Positions 43,158 to 54,208 of a stretch of 64,000 nt of DNA are shown piece after piece. Below the pieces are notes generated by a model that saw only the letters and a program-made list of their open reading frames with translations, did not search any database and was not told the DNA's origin. How positions within the stretch are numbered: the first letter of the stretch is position 1; every line of letters starts with the position of its first letter. The position numbers and the translations under genes are program-made. Source of the stretch: Collinsella aerofaciens (lineage in GTDB: Bacteria > Actinomycetota > Coriobacteriia > Coriobacteriales > Coriobacteriaceae); assembly GCF_005844325.1 (NCBI RefSeq), contig NZ_SPFY01000004.1, forward strand, positions 60,538-124,537, read 5' to 3'.

Positions 43158-44564
43158 CTATTCCATTTGTGATTTCGCTGCAGCGGCAAGCTGGGCCACG
43201 TAGTCCTTAAACACGCGGCCGCGATCCTCATAGCCCGAGAACTCATCGAACGAAGAGCAGGCAGGAGAAAGTAAGATCACGTCACCACGGCTCGACAGCG
43301 AACGGGCGACGTCCACGGCGTCGCGTAGGTCATCCGCCTGGGCGATATCCACATCGCCATCGACATCGGCCTCGTCCATAGCGGCGGTGAAGCGCTCGCG
43401 CGCATCGCCAAAGCAGACGACCGAGCGCACGTTGTCCATAACGACGCGCGAGAAGTCCGTGAGCGGCGTGCCCTTATCGTGGCCGCCGAGCAGCAAGATC
43501 ACGTCGTCATCGGGAAATGCCGTCAGCGCCTTCTCGACCGCATCGGTGTTGGTCGCCTTGGAATCGTTGACGTAGCGCACGCCGTCAATCTCGCCACACG
43601 GCTCCACGCGGTGCTCGAGCGGCTGGAACGAGGCAAGACCGCGGCAGACACCATCGACATCGGCACCGACCGCCAAGGCAGCCGTGGCGGCGCACAGGGC
43701 ATTGATAACATTGTGATGGCCCGAGATCTTGAGCTCGGATGTAGCGATGAGCGGGGTCTCGACGCCCTTCAGGCGCACGATCATCTTGCCATCGCGCACA
43801 AAGGCGGCATCCTCGCCCTCAGGCTCGTCAAAGGCAACCTTGCAGATGCGACGACCCGGCGTGTAGATGTACTCATCGAACTCGTGAATGCCGGCGTCTT
43901 CGACGTCGACAACCGCCAGATCGTCATCGACCATATTGTCAAACAGTTTGATCTTGGCAAGCGCATAGTTCTTATGGCTCTTATGCCAGCCCAAGTGGTC
44001 GGGAGTGATGTTGAGCAGCACCGCCACGCGGGGGTGGAGCTCGGTTGTCGTAGCAATCTGATAGCTCGAGAGCTCAGCCACAAACCACTCGTTATGGGCT
44101 CGGCCGTCAATCTCGTTGACCGGCGGCTCGCCGATGTTGCCGACAGCAACGCTGTCCTCGCCGGCAGCCTTGAGCAGATAATCAGTCAGCGACGTGGTGG
44201 TCGTCTTGCCGTTGGTGCCCGTGATGGCAATCCAGTTATCGGGCGACAGACGATAGGCAAACTCGGGCTCACCCATAATCTGGGCGGCATGCTCGCGCCC
44301 GGCCTTAAAGAAGCCCGAGAACTCCGAGATGCCCGGGCACGTCACGCATACGTCATAGGCGCCCTCGACCTGTTCGGTCCCATAGACAAACGACACACCA
44401 GCAGCCTCGAGCGCACGCGTGGCGTCATTGGGCTCAGAGGTGCCGCCGCCATACACGGTAACGGCGCTTACGCGCTCGGGATGTGCCAGCGCCCAGCGGG
44501 CGACATCGAGACCGGATTTGCCCTGACCCAAAACGAGCAGGCTAAAGACATCAGCAAGAGGCAT
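43158..44564 (-). CDS. murD: UDP-N-acetylmuramoyl-L-alanine-D-glutamate ligase
   Basis: A 468-residue Mur ligase adding D-Glu. Motifs: N-terminal VLGQGKSGLDVARW, P-loop ITGTNGKTTTTSLTDYLL, AELSSYQI, NITPDHLGWH, HRVEPCGEIDGVRYVNDSKATN (in part) and LLLGGHDKG. It follows mraY by nine bases. Confidence 0.95.
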   Translation of the reverse strand: MPLADVFSLLVLGQGKSGLDVARWALAHPERVSAVTVYGGGTSEPNDATRALEAAGVSFVYGTEQVEGAYDVCVTCPGISEFSGFFKAGREHAAQIMGEPEFAYRLSPDNWIAITGTNGKTTTTSLTDYLLKAAGEDSVAVGNIGEPPVNEIDGRAHNEWFVAELSSYQIATTTELHPRVAVLLNITPDHLGWHKSHKNYALAKIKLFDNMVDDDLAVVDVEDAGIHEFDEYIYTPGRRICKVAFDEPEGEDAAFVRDGKMIVRLKGVETPLIATSELKISGHHNVINALCAATAALAVGADVDGVCRGLASFQPLEHRVEPCGEIDGVRYVNDSKATNTDAVEKALTAFPDDDVILLLGGHDKGTPLTDFSRVVMDNVRSVVCFGDARERFTAAMDEADVDGDVDIAQADDLRDAVDVARSLSSRGDVILLSPACSSFDEFSGYEDRGRVFKDYVAQLAAAAKSQME

Positions 44565-44573
44565 GAAAGACCA

Positions 44574-45593
44574 CTATCCCAACTGGAAGAACAGGGCAAG
44601 GCCAACGGCACCAAAGGCCGCAGCGATAATCCAAAAACGGATGACGACCTTGGTCTCGGCCCAGCCCTTCTTTTCGAAATGATGATGGATGGGCGCCATA
44701 AGGAAGACGCGCTTGTGCGTAAAGTGGAAGTAGACAACCTGAATCATGACCGACAGGGTCTCAACGATAAACAGGCCGCCGATGATGAGGGAGACGACCT
44801 CGGTGTTGGTCATGATGGACGTGCAGGCAAACGCGGCGCCCAGGGCAAGCGAGCCGGTATCGCCCATAAAGATGCTCGCCGGATAGCAGTTGAACCACAG
44901 AAAGCCCAAGCAGGCACCGGCACACGCGGTGCAGAAGATGGACAGGTTCACGTCTCCGTGCAAAAACGCCATGGCAGCCATGGCGAGCATGGCAATCATG
45001 GAGGTGCCGCCGGCAAGACCGTCAAGGCCATCGGTCAGGTTCACGGCATTAGAAAGACCGGCGATCATCAGCCAGCAAAAGACAATGTAGAGCCACGGGA
45101 ACGAAAGGCCGCAGATGGTGGTCGAAAGCACGCCAAGGTCAATCGTCAGGCCGCCGGGAAAACGAATCTCGGGGGCGACGCCGCACCAGTTGACGGCAAG
45201 TACCGTAAAGGTGACACAGATAATGGTTAGGCCGATCATCTTGGCATGAGGCGTCAGACCGAGCGAGCGCCCATGCGTAACGGAGGTCAGGTCGTCGATC
45301 AGGCCCAGCACGCCGGTCGCCAGCGTGGCGAGCAGCACGAGCACGAGCTCGGTGGTGAGCTTGCCCATCAGCAGGCAGGTCAGCGAAATCGCGACGAGAA
45401 TGACAACGCCACCCATGGTGGGCGTTCCCTGCTTAACCAAATGACGCTTGGGGCCGTCGGCACGAACCTGCTGGCCGATACCCTCGACCTTGAGCAGCTT
45501 GATCCACCACGGCATGAGCAGCAGCGCAATGGCAGCGGCGATGCCAAGCCCCAAAAAAGCCTGATACGTTGGATACGAGGGATTGCCGAACAT
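44574..45593 (-). CDS. mraY: Phospho-N-acetylmuramoyl-pentapeptide transferase
   Basis: A 339-residue membrane transferase making lipid I, with ten predicted helices. Motifs: KQGTPTMGGVVIL, GLIDDLTSV with the Asp pair, NLTDGLDGLAGG, NCYPASIFMGDTGSLALGAAF and PIHHHFE. The murF stop is three bases upstream. Confidence 0.96.
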   Translation of the reverse strand: MFGNPSYPTYQAFLGLGIAAAIALLLMPWWIKLLKVEGIGQQVRADGPKRHLVKQGTPTMGGVVILVAISLTCLLMGKLTTELVLVLLATLATGVLGLIDDLTSVTHGRSLGLTPHAKMIGLTIICVTFTVLAVNWCGVAPEIRFPGGLTIDLGVLSTTICGLSFPWLYIVFCWLMIAGLSNAVNLTDGLDGLAGGTSMIAMLAMAAMAFLHGDVNLSIFCTACAGACLGFLWFNCYPASIFMGDTGSLALGAAFACTSIMTNTEVVSLIIGGLFIVETLSVMIQVVYFHFTHKRVFLMAPIHHHFEKKGWAETKVVIRFWIIAAAFGAVGLALFFQLG

Positions 45594-45596
45594 GGG

Positions 45597-47021
45597 CTAG
45601 CACACACCTTCCACAAAGCGGTCGAGCTCAACAAAGCGGGAACCCTTGACCAGTACAACATCATGTTTTTCAAGCGCGCCGCCCATGCGGTCGAGCACCT
45701 GCTGATAATCGGAGAACACCTGGATGCGGTCCTCGTCCATGCCCATCATGCGCGCGGCATCGGCCATAAGCTGGGCCAGCTCACCACCCACGCACGCCAG
45801 CATGTCGAGCTTCTTGGCGGCGGCATAGGCGCCCACGAGCTCATGCATGCGAGGAGCCTCATCGCCCATCTCGCCCATCTCGCCCAGGATCGCCATGCGA
45901 GACCCCGTGCACGAAAGCGAGCACAGTAGATCGAGGCCAGCAGCCATGGATTCGGCACTGGCGTTATAGGAATCGTCGATGACGCGGGCTCCGCTCTTGG
46001 CGCGCTTGATCTCCTGGCGGTGGCCGGTGATCGTAAGACCCCTAAAGGCAGCATCGATCTGCTCGGGCATCACGCCCAGGCGATAGGAAACCGCGGCGGC
46101 CTTAACGGCATTAGGAACGGACTGCACGCCGGGGATGGCAAGCATGGTATCGGTCGTCTCACCCTGGCCAAAATCGAGCGTAAAGACCGGACGGCCCTCG
46201 TCATCAACACGAATGTCGCGGGCACGGACCTCATCATCGTCCGAGACGCCGGCCAGCATCACATCGATACCAGCAGGCTGGGCGAACGTATCGCGAATGA
46301 ACGGCGTAAAGTCGTCCTCACCGCCCAAAACCAGCAGCGGCAAGAAGTCGCCGGCGGCGCACATACCCTGGACAATCTCGGCCTTAGCGCGGGCGATGTT
46401 CTCGCGGCTGCCCAAAATGCCGATGTGAGAGGTACCAATCTTGCTCACGATGGCAAGGTTGGGATTGGCGGACTGGGACAGGCGCTCAATCTCGTGGAAA
46501 TGGTTCATGCCCATCTCGAGCACCAGGACCTCGGTATCGGCCGGAGCGGAAAGCACCGTGAGCGGCATGCCGATCAGGTTATTGAAATTGCCCTTGGTGG
46601 CCCAGACACGATAGCGCTTGGCGAGCACGGCGGCGAGCACGTCCTTGGTCGTCGTCTTGCCGATGGAACCGGTAATACCAACGACCAGGCAGCCAAGCTC
46701 CAGGCGATACGTGTGCGCCAAACGCAGCAGAAACTCCTCGGGATCATCGGTCAGCAGGATGGCGCACCCCTTGTCCTGCGCCAGCGAGACCAGCTCGGCC
46801 TCGGGCTCACGCGTCATCACGACGGCGCCGGCACCCGACTGGACGGCACGGGAAGCAAAATCATTGCCGTCGACGTTTTCACCGGGAAAGGCGACGAAAA
46901 TCGTCCCTTCCTCGACCTGGCGCGAGTCGATAACGCACCCGCGGCATACCCGATCGGCTTCTCCCGTCACGGTTCGGGCCCCTGTTGCGGCCGCGAGGTT
47001 GTTGACGGCGATCTCTATCAT
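45597..47021 (-). CDS. murF: UDP-MurNAc-tripeptide D-Ala-D-Ala ligase
   Basis: A 474-residue Mur ligase that completes the pentapeptide precursor. Motifs: SRQVEEGTIFVAFPGENVDG, P-loop VVGITGSIGKTTTKDVL, NFNNLIGMPLTVL, LEMGMNHFHEIERL and DDSYNASAESMAAGL. AGGGGAG precedes the ATG. murE, which usually stands between ftsI and murF, is not in this cluster. Confidence 0.95.
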   Translation of the reverse strand: MIEIAVNNLAAATGARTVTGEADRVCRGCVIDSRQVEEGTIFVAFPGENVDGNDFASRAVQSGAGAVVMTREPEAELVSLAQDKGCAILLTDDPEEFLLRLAHTYRLELGCLVVGITGSIGKTTTKDVLAAVLAKRYRVWATKGNFNNLIGMPLTVLSAPADTEVLVLEMGMNHFHEIERLSQSANPNLAIVSKIGTSHIGILGSRENIARAKAEIVQGMCAAGDFLPLLVLGGEDDFTPFIRDTFAQPAGIDVMLAGVSDDDEVRARDIRVDDEGRPVFTLDFGQGETTDTMLAIPGVQSVPNAVKAAAVSYRLGVMPEQIDAAFRGLTITGHRQEIKRAKSGARVIDDSYNASAESMAAGLDLLCSLSCTGSRMAILGEMGEMGDEAPRMHELVGAYAAAKKLDMLACVGGELAQLMADAARMMGMDEDRIQVFSDYQQVLDRMGGALEKHDVVLVKGSRFVELDRFVEGVC

Positions 47022-47147
47022 TGCAGCTCCCCTGTAAACCTAATAATGCTATCGGCGTATTGTATCCCAGCGCCGCACATGCGTGGTGCAGGGCATGTGA
47101 ACACCCTCATATGGGACAACAAACAACGCCCCAAAGATTGTAACCCC

Positions 47148-49013
47148 CTACTTCGTGTGCGGGATACCCAGCACGTCGAGCGCGTTGGCCATAATGGACT
47201 GGAACGGCACCGCAGCGGCATCTGAACCGCTCGGCGTTCCGTCGAGCGTGATATAGCACAGCACTTTGGGCGATTGTGCCGGTGCAAAGCCCATAAAGGA
47301 CGACATGTAGTTCTCCTTGAGGTAGCCGCCGTTCTCGTCGGCACGTTCGGCCGTACCGGTCTTACCCGCCACGTCATAGCCGTCAACCGCGCCGCCAACG
47401 CCCGTACCCTCGGACACGACCGTCTGCATGCACGATGTCACCTGGGATGCGGCGTCCTCCGAAATCGCGCGCTCGCCTTCGCCCCAGTCCTTCTCGTCGC
47501 CCTTGCTGGACTTATAGAAGTGCGGTGTCATCATCACGCCGCCGTTGGCGATGCCGCCCACGGCACGTGCGATCTCAATTGGCGAGACGGACAGTGCCTG
47601 TCCAAAGCTCATCGAGCCCAGCGTGGCGCCGTCATACTGGTCACGCTCCTTGACGATACCCAGGCTCTCGCCCGGAAAATCGACACCCGAGCTGTGACCG
47701 ATGCCCCACTTGTCCACATAGGCGGCAAAGTCGTCGGCACCGATCTTGCGCCCCACTAGGACAAAGCCCACATTGGACGAACGGCGCATCATCTCGCGCA
47801 CATCCATGGTCATGGCATAGTCGCGCTTGTCGGCATCGGTGACGGTATCGTCGCCCACCTTGATGCTCGCCGGCACCTCAAACGACGTACTCGATCGCAC
47901 GACACCCAAGTCGAAGCCGGCGCCCGCCACGAGCGTCTTAAAGACCGAGCCGGGCTCGTAGGCGTCAGTGACCAGGCGCAGGTTCATATCCTCGGTCTTG
48001 GCGTTCTCCAGATCGGTCTGGTCGTAAGTCGGGTACGAGCAGGCTGCCAAGATCTCGCCTGTCGTAGGATCGGTGACCAGCGCCGAGCCGTTCTTGGCCT
48101 TTGTCTTCTCGACAGCCTCTGCCAGGGCATCCTCGGCCGCACGCTGGATATTGACGTCGAGCGTCGTCACGATATCAACGCCGTCGACCGCAGCCACCTT
48201 TTTATAGGCACCGCCCGCGATATAGCTGCCGTCCCTCGCGCGCTCGCGTACGAGAGAACCGTTCGTGCCGGTCAGAAGCTTGTTGTATTGCTTTTCGAGA
48301 CCCGTCAAGCCGTCGTTGTCTACATTCACTACACCCAGCACCTGCGATGCCAGATTGCCGTATGGATATACACGCTTCATGGCCTGCTCAAAAAGCACGC
48401 CGGGCAGGTTCTTCTTCTCCAGCGCCGCAACATCGTCTTCGTCCACCTGGCGCTTGATATACACCCAGGTTCCATCGGACTCGACGAGCTTGCGGCAGGT
48501 CTTTTTATCGATTCCAGTTGCCTTGACCAGCGCCGACACCGTCTTGTCAACATCCTCGACAAGCTGCGGGTTCACGGCGATGTTGCGACATTCGACCGAC
48601 GACGCCAACACGTTGCCGTTGCGGTCGTAGATGGTGCCGCGTTTGGCATAGAGGGTCTGCGCAAGCAGGCGGCGCGCATCGGCACGCTCGCGCAGTTTAT
48701 CGGCTTCGACAATTTGATAGTCGGCAAGGCGAAAGACGCCCAAGCCCAAGCCAAGCCCGATGAAGCCCATGACGGCTTTGCGGCGAGGCAGAGGCGCGCC
48801 TGTGAGCCATTCGGTCGACGAACTCTTGCGCGACCTGGTGTTATGCACTTGAGGGCCGCCCGAGCCGCGAAGTCGCGACGCCGGGTCGTTGCCACGGGAC
48901 CGCCCGGCGTTGTAAGATTGCCGACCCGTTCCTTGATAACCAGAACGTCCCCGCGACGAGGGACGTCCAGAACCGCGGCCCCCATCGGAACCGCGGCGAT
49001 AGTCATTTGTCAT
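47148..49013 (-). CDS. ftsI: Septal peptidoglycan transpeptidase FtsI (class B PBP)
   Basis: A 621-residue class B penicillin-binding protein. A basic, Gly/Arg/Ser-rich tail (~75 residues) precedes one transmembrane helix (MGFIGLGLGLGVFRLA), a dimerisation domain, and the transpeptidase domain with the three catalytic motifs: SVFK (in YEPGSVFKTL), SSN and KTGT (in GKTGTAERA). No PASTA domains. It is preceded by ftsL with 17 bases between. Confidence 0.94.
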   Translation of the reverse strand: MTNDYRRGSDGGRGSGRPSSRGRSGYQGTGRQSYNAGRSRGNDPASRLRGSGGPQVHNTRSRKSSSTEWLTGAPLPRRKAVMGFIGLGLGLGVFRLADYQIVEADKLRERADARRLLAQTLYAKRGTIYDRNGNVLASSVECRNIAVNPQLVEDVDKTVSALVKATGIDKKTCRKLVESDGTWVYIKRQVDEDDVAALEKKNLPGVLFEQAMKRVYPYGNLASQVLGVVNVDNDGLTGLEKQYNKLLTGTNGSLVRERARDGSYIAGGAYKKVAAVDGVDIVTTLDVNIQRAAEDALAEAVEKTKAKNGSALVTDPTTGEILAACSYPTYDQTDLENAKTEDMNLRLVTDAYEPGSVFKTLVAGAGFDLGVVRSSTSFEVPASIKVGDDTVTDADKRDYAMTMDVREMMRRSSNVGFVLVGRKIGADDFAAYVDKWGIGHSSGVDFPGESLGIVKERDQYDGATLGSMSFGQALSVSPIEIARAVGGIANGGVMMTPHFYKSSKGDEKDWGEGERAISEDAASQVTSCMQTVVSEGTGVGGAVDGYDVAGKTGTAERADENGGYLKENYMSSFMGFAPAQSPKVLCYITLDGTPSGSDAAAVPFQSIMANALDVLGIPHTK

Positions 49014-49030
49014 ACTCAGCTACCGTCTTG

Positions 49031-49501
49031 CTACTGAGCGGTCGCGGTCGCGTTGGCGCCCGCGGCTGCATCCTGCGAAAAGTCAAGTGTAACGCTCTCG
49101 CTGGGCTCCACCATGCCATAAGCGCCCGCAAGGTCGCGAATGCGCGTGTCGGCACCATAGACCGAATGCATGACCTCCAGGTCGGAGCTCTCATCGGTCG
49201 CCTTTTCGAGCGTGCTGGTAAGCTCGGCGTTGCTGTTGAGCACCTGGGCCGTAACGCCGGCGAGCGCCACGCGGGCGACGCCGATCGTCATGAAGATAGC
49301 CGCAATGATGCAAAACGTTTTAAGAACGCTCATGAAAACCGGGCTTACCGCCTGGTTTGCCTGACGGCCCGCGCCCGTGTAGACATCAAAGCGCGGCGTG
49401 CGCTGCTCACGGGGAGCAACGGGGGCCTGCGGCGTCTCACGATAGGCGGGCATGGCGTTCATATCATAGGCGAGTGCTGCGCTTGAAGTGTTGTAGCCCA
49501 T
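49031..49501 (-). CDS. ftsL: FtsL-like cell division protein
   Basis: A 156-residue bitopic protein. A Pro/Ala-rich cytoplasmic tail (~55 residues), one transmembrane helix (FMSVLKTFCIIAAIFMTIGV) and an extracytoplasmic coiled coil (LNSNAELTSTLEKATDESSDLEV) fit FtsL, which recruits FtsQ and FtsI. Sequence identity in this family is low, so the call rests on size, topology and position between rsmH and ftsI. GGGAGG precedes the ATG. Confidence 0.75.
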   Translation of the reverse strand: MGYNTSSAALAYDMNAMPAYRETPQAPVAPREQRTPRFDVYTGAGRQANQAVSPVFMSVLKTFCIIAAIFMTIGVARVALAGVTAQVLNSNAELTSTLEKATDESSDLEVMHSVYGADTRIRDLAGAYGMVEPSESVTLDFSQDAAAGANATATAQ

Positions 49502-49591
49502 GATATGCCGCCTCCCATCCCGAGTACGTTGGTAGTGTGTTTAAGCTTCGTTTATGGTGCGAGCGGGAGGTCCAATATCGCGCGGTCGCGC

Positions 49592-50557
49592 CTACAGACG
49601 CTGCGCCACGCGGATTTTGGCTGATCTCGCCCGAGGGTTGCGCTCAACCTCATCAGGCTGGGCAACCAGGGGTTTGCGGGTGATGACCTTGAGTATCGGC
49701 ACGTTGCCGCACACGCACACCGGAATCTCCGGCGGACACGTGCACCCCTGGCTCATCTCCTTAAAGTGGTTCTTTACGATACGGTCCTCGAGCGAGTGAT
49801 ACGAGATGACGCAGATACGTCCGCCCGGGTTGAGCCACCTGGTGGCGGCATCAAGCCCTCGTTCGAGCACATCGAGCTCGTGATTGACCTCGATGCGAAT
49901 GGCCTGGAAACTTTTCTTGGCCGGGTGTCCGCCATGCCGACGAGCGGCAGCCGGGATACCCGCCTTGATGATCTCGACAAATTGGCCGGTGGTTTCGATC
50001 GGTTCTTGCTCGCGGCAGCGCACGATCTCGCGCGCAATCTGCGAGGCGAACTTCTCTTCGCCGTAGACGCGTAGAATCCGGGCGAGGTCGTGTTCGTTAT
50101 AGGTGTTGATGACCTCAGCTGCATTTAAGGTGTTATTACCCGGATCCATCCGCATGTCCAATGGGGCGTCCTCGTTATACGAAAAGCCCCTGCCAGGGAT
50201 ATCGAGTTGCGGCGACGAAACGCCCAAATCGAACAGGAAGCCATCGACCCCGGGCACCTCGGCCGAGCAAAGCAGCTCGTCCAAGTCGCCGAAGTTGCCC
50301 TTCAGGAGCTGGTGCGGAACGCCGGGAACCTCGCGGTCCAGACGGGCGCCAGCGGCCTCGAGGGCCATGTCGTCCTGATCGACGCCGAGCAAAAGGCCCA
50401 TCTCCCCCACCTGCGCGGCCATCTTTACCGAATGGCCGGCACCGCCAAGGGTGCAATCGCAGACAACGGAGCCGCTCTTTAGCCGCAGCGACTCAAGCAC
50501 TTCGCCGAGCATGACAGGTTCATGCCGATATTCTTGTGTCAAGATCCCACGCTCCAT
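49592..50557 (-). CDS. rsmH: 16S rRNA m4C1402 methyltransferase
   Basis: A 321-residue SAM-dependent methyltransferase (MraW) modifying 16S rRNA C1402 at N4. Motifs: HEPVMLGEVLESL, CTLGGAGHSVKM, LLGVDQDD, DGFLFDLGVSSPQLD, RGFSYNEDAPLDMRMD and the C-terminal ISYHSLEDRIVK. The second gene of the division cluster. Confidence 0.96.
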   Translation of the reverse strand: MERGILTQEYRHEPVMLGEVLESLRLKSGSVVCDCTLGGAGHSVKMAAQVGEMGLLLGVDQDDMALEAAGARLDREVPGVPHQLLKGNFGDLDELLCSAEVPGVDGFLFDLGVSSPQLDIPGRGFSYNEDAPLDMRMDPGNNTLNAAEVINTYNEHDLARILRVYGEEKFASQIAREIVRCREQEPIETTGQFVEIIKAGIPAAARRHGGHPAKKSFQAIRIEVNHELDVLERGLDAATRWLNPGGRICVISYHSLEDRIVKNHFKEMSQGCTCPPEIPVCVCGNVPILKVITRKPLVAQPDEVERNPRARSAKIRVAQRL

Positions 50558-50577
50558 CCGTTACCCGTGCCTTGCCC

Positions 50578-51012
50578 TTACGAGAAGAAGAGGTCCAGCA
50601 GGGCCTCATCGTCATCGTCCTCATCGGCCGCGGCGCGATCCCAAACCTCAAGGTGGTCGTAGTTGCCCACAACCGTGACCTCGCGGTCGAGTTTCGCCTG
50701 CTTGCGGAGAGACTCGGAAAGACCGATACGACCGGCGCTGTCCACGTCCATCGACGTGGTGCGCTTGTTGATCGCCCTCATGAGCTTCTGGTCATTAATG
50801 TCACGCGGGTTAAAACCCTCGTGGCCCTCACGACCCGCGAAGAGTCCTTCGACCCACTTATCGAAGGCCTCGGCAGAGAACACGTACAGAGCATCGACAT
50901 CCAGGGCTTTGAACACGCGAACCTGCTCTCCAAGCTCCTCGCGAAGGGGTGCAGGCAGGGACAGACGACCTTTTGCATCGAGATTGCGCTCGTATGCACC
51001 AGTCATTCCCAT
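50578..51012 (-). CDS. mraZ: Transcriptional regulator MraZ
   Basis: A 144-residue regulator with two AbrB-like swapped-hairpin domains. Motifs: RNLDAKGRLSLPAPLREEL in repeat 1 and TSMDVDSAGRIGLSESLRKQA in repeat 2, each with the DxxGR core that contacts DNA. MraZ binds repeats upstream of its own operon; such repeats are seen at 51118-51156. GGGGAGG precedes the ATG. First gene of the division cluster. Confidence 0.95.
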   Translation of the reverse strand: MGMTGAYERNLDAKGRLSLPAPLREELGEQVRVFKALDVDALYVFSAEAFDKWVEGLFAGREGHEGFNPRDINDQKLMRAINKRTTSMDVDSAGRIGLSESLRKQAKLDREVTVVGNYDHLEVWDRAAADEDDDDEALLDLFFS

Positions 51013-51080
51013 GTGCGCCCTCCCCTCGGTTACTCAGATGGCACGTACGCGGAGAACCACCCCGCCTGTCGACGTCATTA

Positions 51081-51109
51081 ATAATATGGGGAACCGCCCC
51101 ATTTTTCAA
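51081..51109 (-). promoter_or_regulatory. mraZ operon promoter
   Basis: On the minus strand TTGAAA (51109-51104), a 17-base spacer containing the palindrome GGGGCGGTTCCCC, and TATTAT (51086-51081) form a near-consensus promoter, about 70 bases upstream of mraZ. Confidence 0.75.
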
Positions 51110-51117
51110 CACCTTTC

Positions 51118-51156
51118 CCCACTCCTTCCCCCACCTCGCCCCACCGCTCCACCCAC
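51118..51156 (-). promoter_or_regulatory. MraZ box (four GTGGG repeats)
   Basis: On the minus strand GTGGG occurs four times, at 51156, 51144, 51134 and 51122 (first base), spaced 12, 10 and 12 bases. They end just upstream of the -35 box. Helically phased TGGG repeats are the known target of MraZ, so this suggests autoregulation. Confidence 0.7.
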
Positions 51157-51216
51157 CATATATTGCAAAACACCCCCAAGCATATGTTCGAAAACACAAT
51201 ATGTTGTGTTTACAGC

Positions 51217-51250
51217 AACGGCGGGATGCCACCTGTGGCACCCCGCCGTT
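51217..51250. repeat. 16-bp inverted repeat
   Basis: AACGGCGGGATGCCAC (51217-51232) pairs with 51235-51250 with one mismatch. No T run follows. It sits in the gene-free 51013-51474 gap, upstream of the mraZ promoter. A short CTTCAAG/CTTGAAG palindrome follows at 51261-51279. Confidence 0.7.
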
Positions 51251-51377
51251 CAACCTCAACCTTCAAGTTGACCTTGAAGCGATTTTTGCGTCCCTTTACA
51301 TGCCATTCACATCGCCCCCAAACTCCCCCACCCAAGGCACGTGCGGCCCACCACCGCGACGCCAAGTGGCGAAAAAT

Positions 51378-51441
51378 GGGACGGGCACCAGATTGCCCAT
51401 GCGCGCGCAAAAGCACGCCACGGCAATCTGGAGCCCGTCCC
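51378..51441. repeat. 20-bp inverted repeat after the Xer gene
   Basis: GGGACGGGC (51378-51386) plus CCAGATTGCC (51388-51397) pair with GGCAATCTGG (51422-51431) and GCCCGTCCC (51433-51441), with one mismatch between the two blocks and a 24-base loop. It may terminate the recombinase gene but has no T run. Confidence 0.75.
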
Positions 51442-51474
51442 CAAATACCTATAAATATGCAGGTCAGCGATGTG

Positions 51475-52416
51475 TTAACGATGTGCCAGCGGGTGCGCCG
51501 CCAGATAGACCTCGGTCAGTTGCGTACGATCGACATGCGTGTAGACCTGCGTGGTCGATATATCGGCATGTCCCAAGATCTCCTGTAGCACACGGAGGTC
51601 TGCGCCGCCCGCAAGCATATGGGTGGCAAAGGAGTGACGCAGCGTATGGGGATGGAGCCCCACCAGTCCCACCTGGCGCCCGTAGCGCTCACAGATGGCA
51701 TGGATGCCCTGGCGCGACAGACGGCGGCCGTTCTTATTTAAAAAGACCGCCGAGGTCTCGGTTCCGCGGGCATGGGCCGCCAAGCGAGAACGCCCCTCAG
51801 TTACATAAAGCGCCAGAGCTCGCGCCGCGCTTCCCACCAGCGGGGACAGACGTTCCTTCGAGCCCTTACCGCGAACGAGCACAAAGCCATCGTCGATATG
51901 GATATCGCCCACATCGAGTCCCACCAACTCGCTCACACGCAAACCGCATCCATAGAGCACTTCCAAGATGGCATGGTCGCGCAAGCCCATCTCGCCCTCG
52001 GGGAAGTCTTGATCGAGCAGCGCCGAGACATCCTCCACCGATAGATACTCCGGCAAACGCTCAGCCTTTTTAGGCAGGCGCAACGCCGCCGTTGGATTTT
52101 GGGCCACAGCCCCATCGCGCACCAAAAAGGCATGTAGGCCCTTCACGGCCGCAAGCGCACGCTCCACCGAGGCATCGGAATAGCCCCCATCGCGACGGTC
52201 GGCGACAAAGCCCTCCACGACCTGACGGGTCACCTCTTCAAAAGACACAATACCCGCCCGCTCCAGATAGGCGCAGTACGTCGTCAGGTCACGACGATAG
52301 GCCGCAATCGTGTTGCGCGCCAAACCCCGCTCGACCGCGAGGTAATCGAGATACTCCCCCGCCGCCACGGCGAGCGACGAGGGAGTAGCTTCGGTATGTT
52401 CCTTATTCGCCGGCAC
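51475..52416 (-). CDS. xerD: Tyrosine recombinase XerD-like
   Basis: A 313-residue Xer-type recombinase resolving chromosome dimers at dif. An N-terminal SAM-like core-binding domain (EYLDYLAVERGLARNTIAAYRRDL) is followed by the catalytic domain with the full set: Arg in GCGLRVSEL, Lys in GKGSKERLSPL, HTLRHSFATHML, the second His in LGHADISTTQVY and the nucleophilic Tyr. The start taken is a GTG at 52416 three bases from the pyrG stop; its ribosome-binding site is poor. Position beside pyrG and the family length argue for XerD, but XerC cannot be excluded. Confidence 0.9.
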   Translation of the reverse strand: MPANKEHTEATPSSLAVAAGEYLDYLAVERGLARNTIAAYRRDLTTYCAYLERAGIVSFEEVTRQVVEGFVADRRDGGYSDASVERALAAVKGLHAFLVRDGAVAQNPTAALRLPKKAERLPEYLSVEDVSALLDQDFPEGEMGLRDHAILEVLYGCGLRVSELVGLDVGDIHIDDGFVLVRGKGSKERLSPLVGSAARALALYVTEGRSRLAAHARGTETSAVFLNKNGRRLSRQGIHAICERYGRQVGLVGLHPHTLRHSFATHMLAGGADLRVLQEILGHADISTTQVYTHVDRTQLTEVYLAAHPLAHR

Positions 52417-52418
52417 CC

Positions 52419-54086
<1,668 letters not shown>

Positions 54087-54208
54087 TTACCTGCGCTTCC
54101 CGTAGAAGTTGTTTATCCACATCTTACGGGTCTTCATTGTAATACTCGCGCCGCGGACCGTTCGCAATTTTTCTCGCGTGCGATTGCATTTCTCAATCTT
54201 GAAACAAA

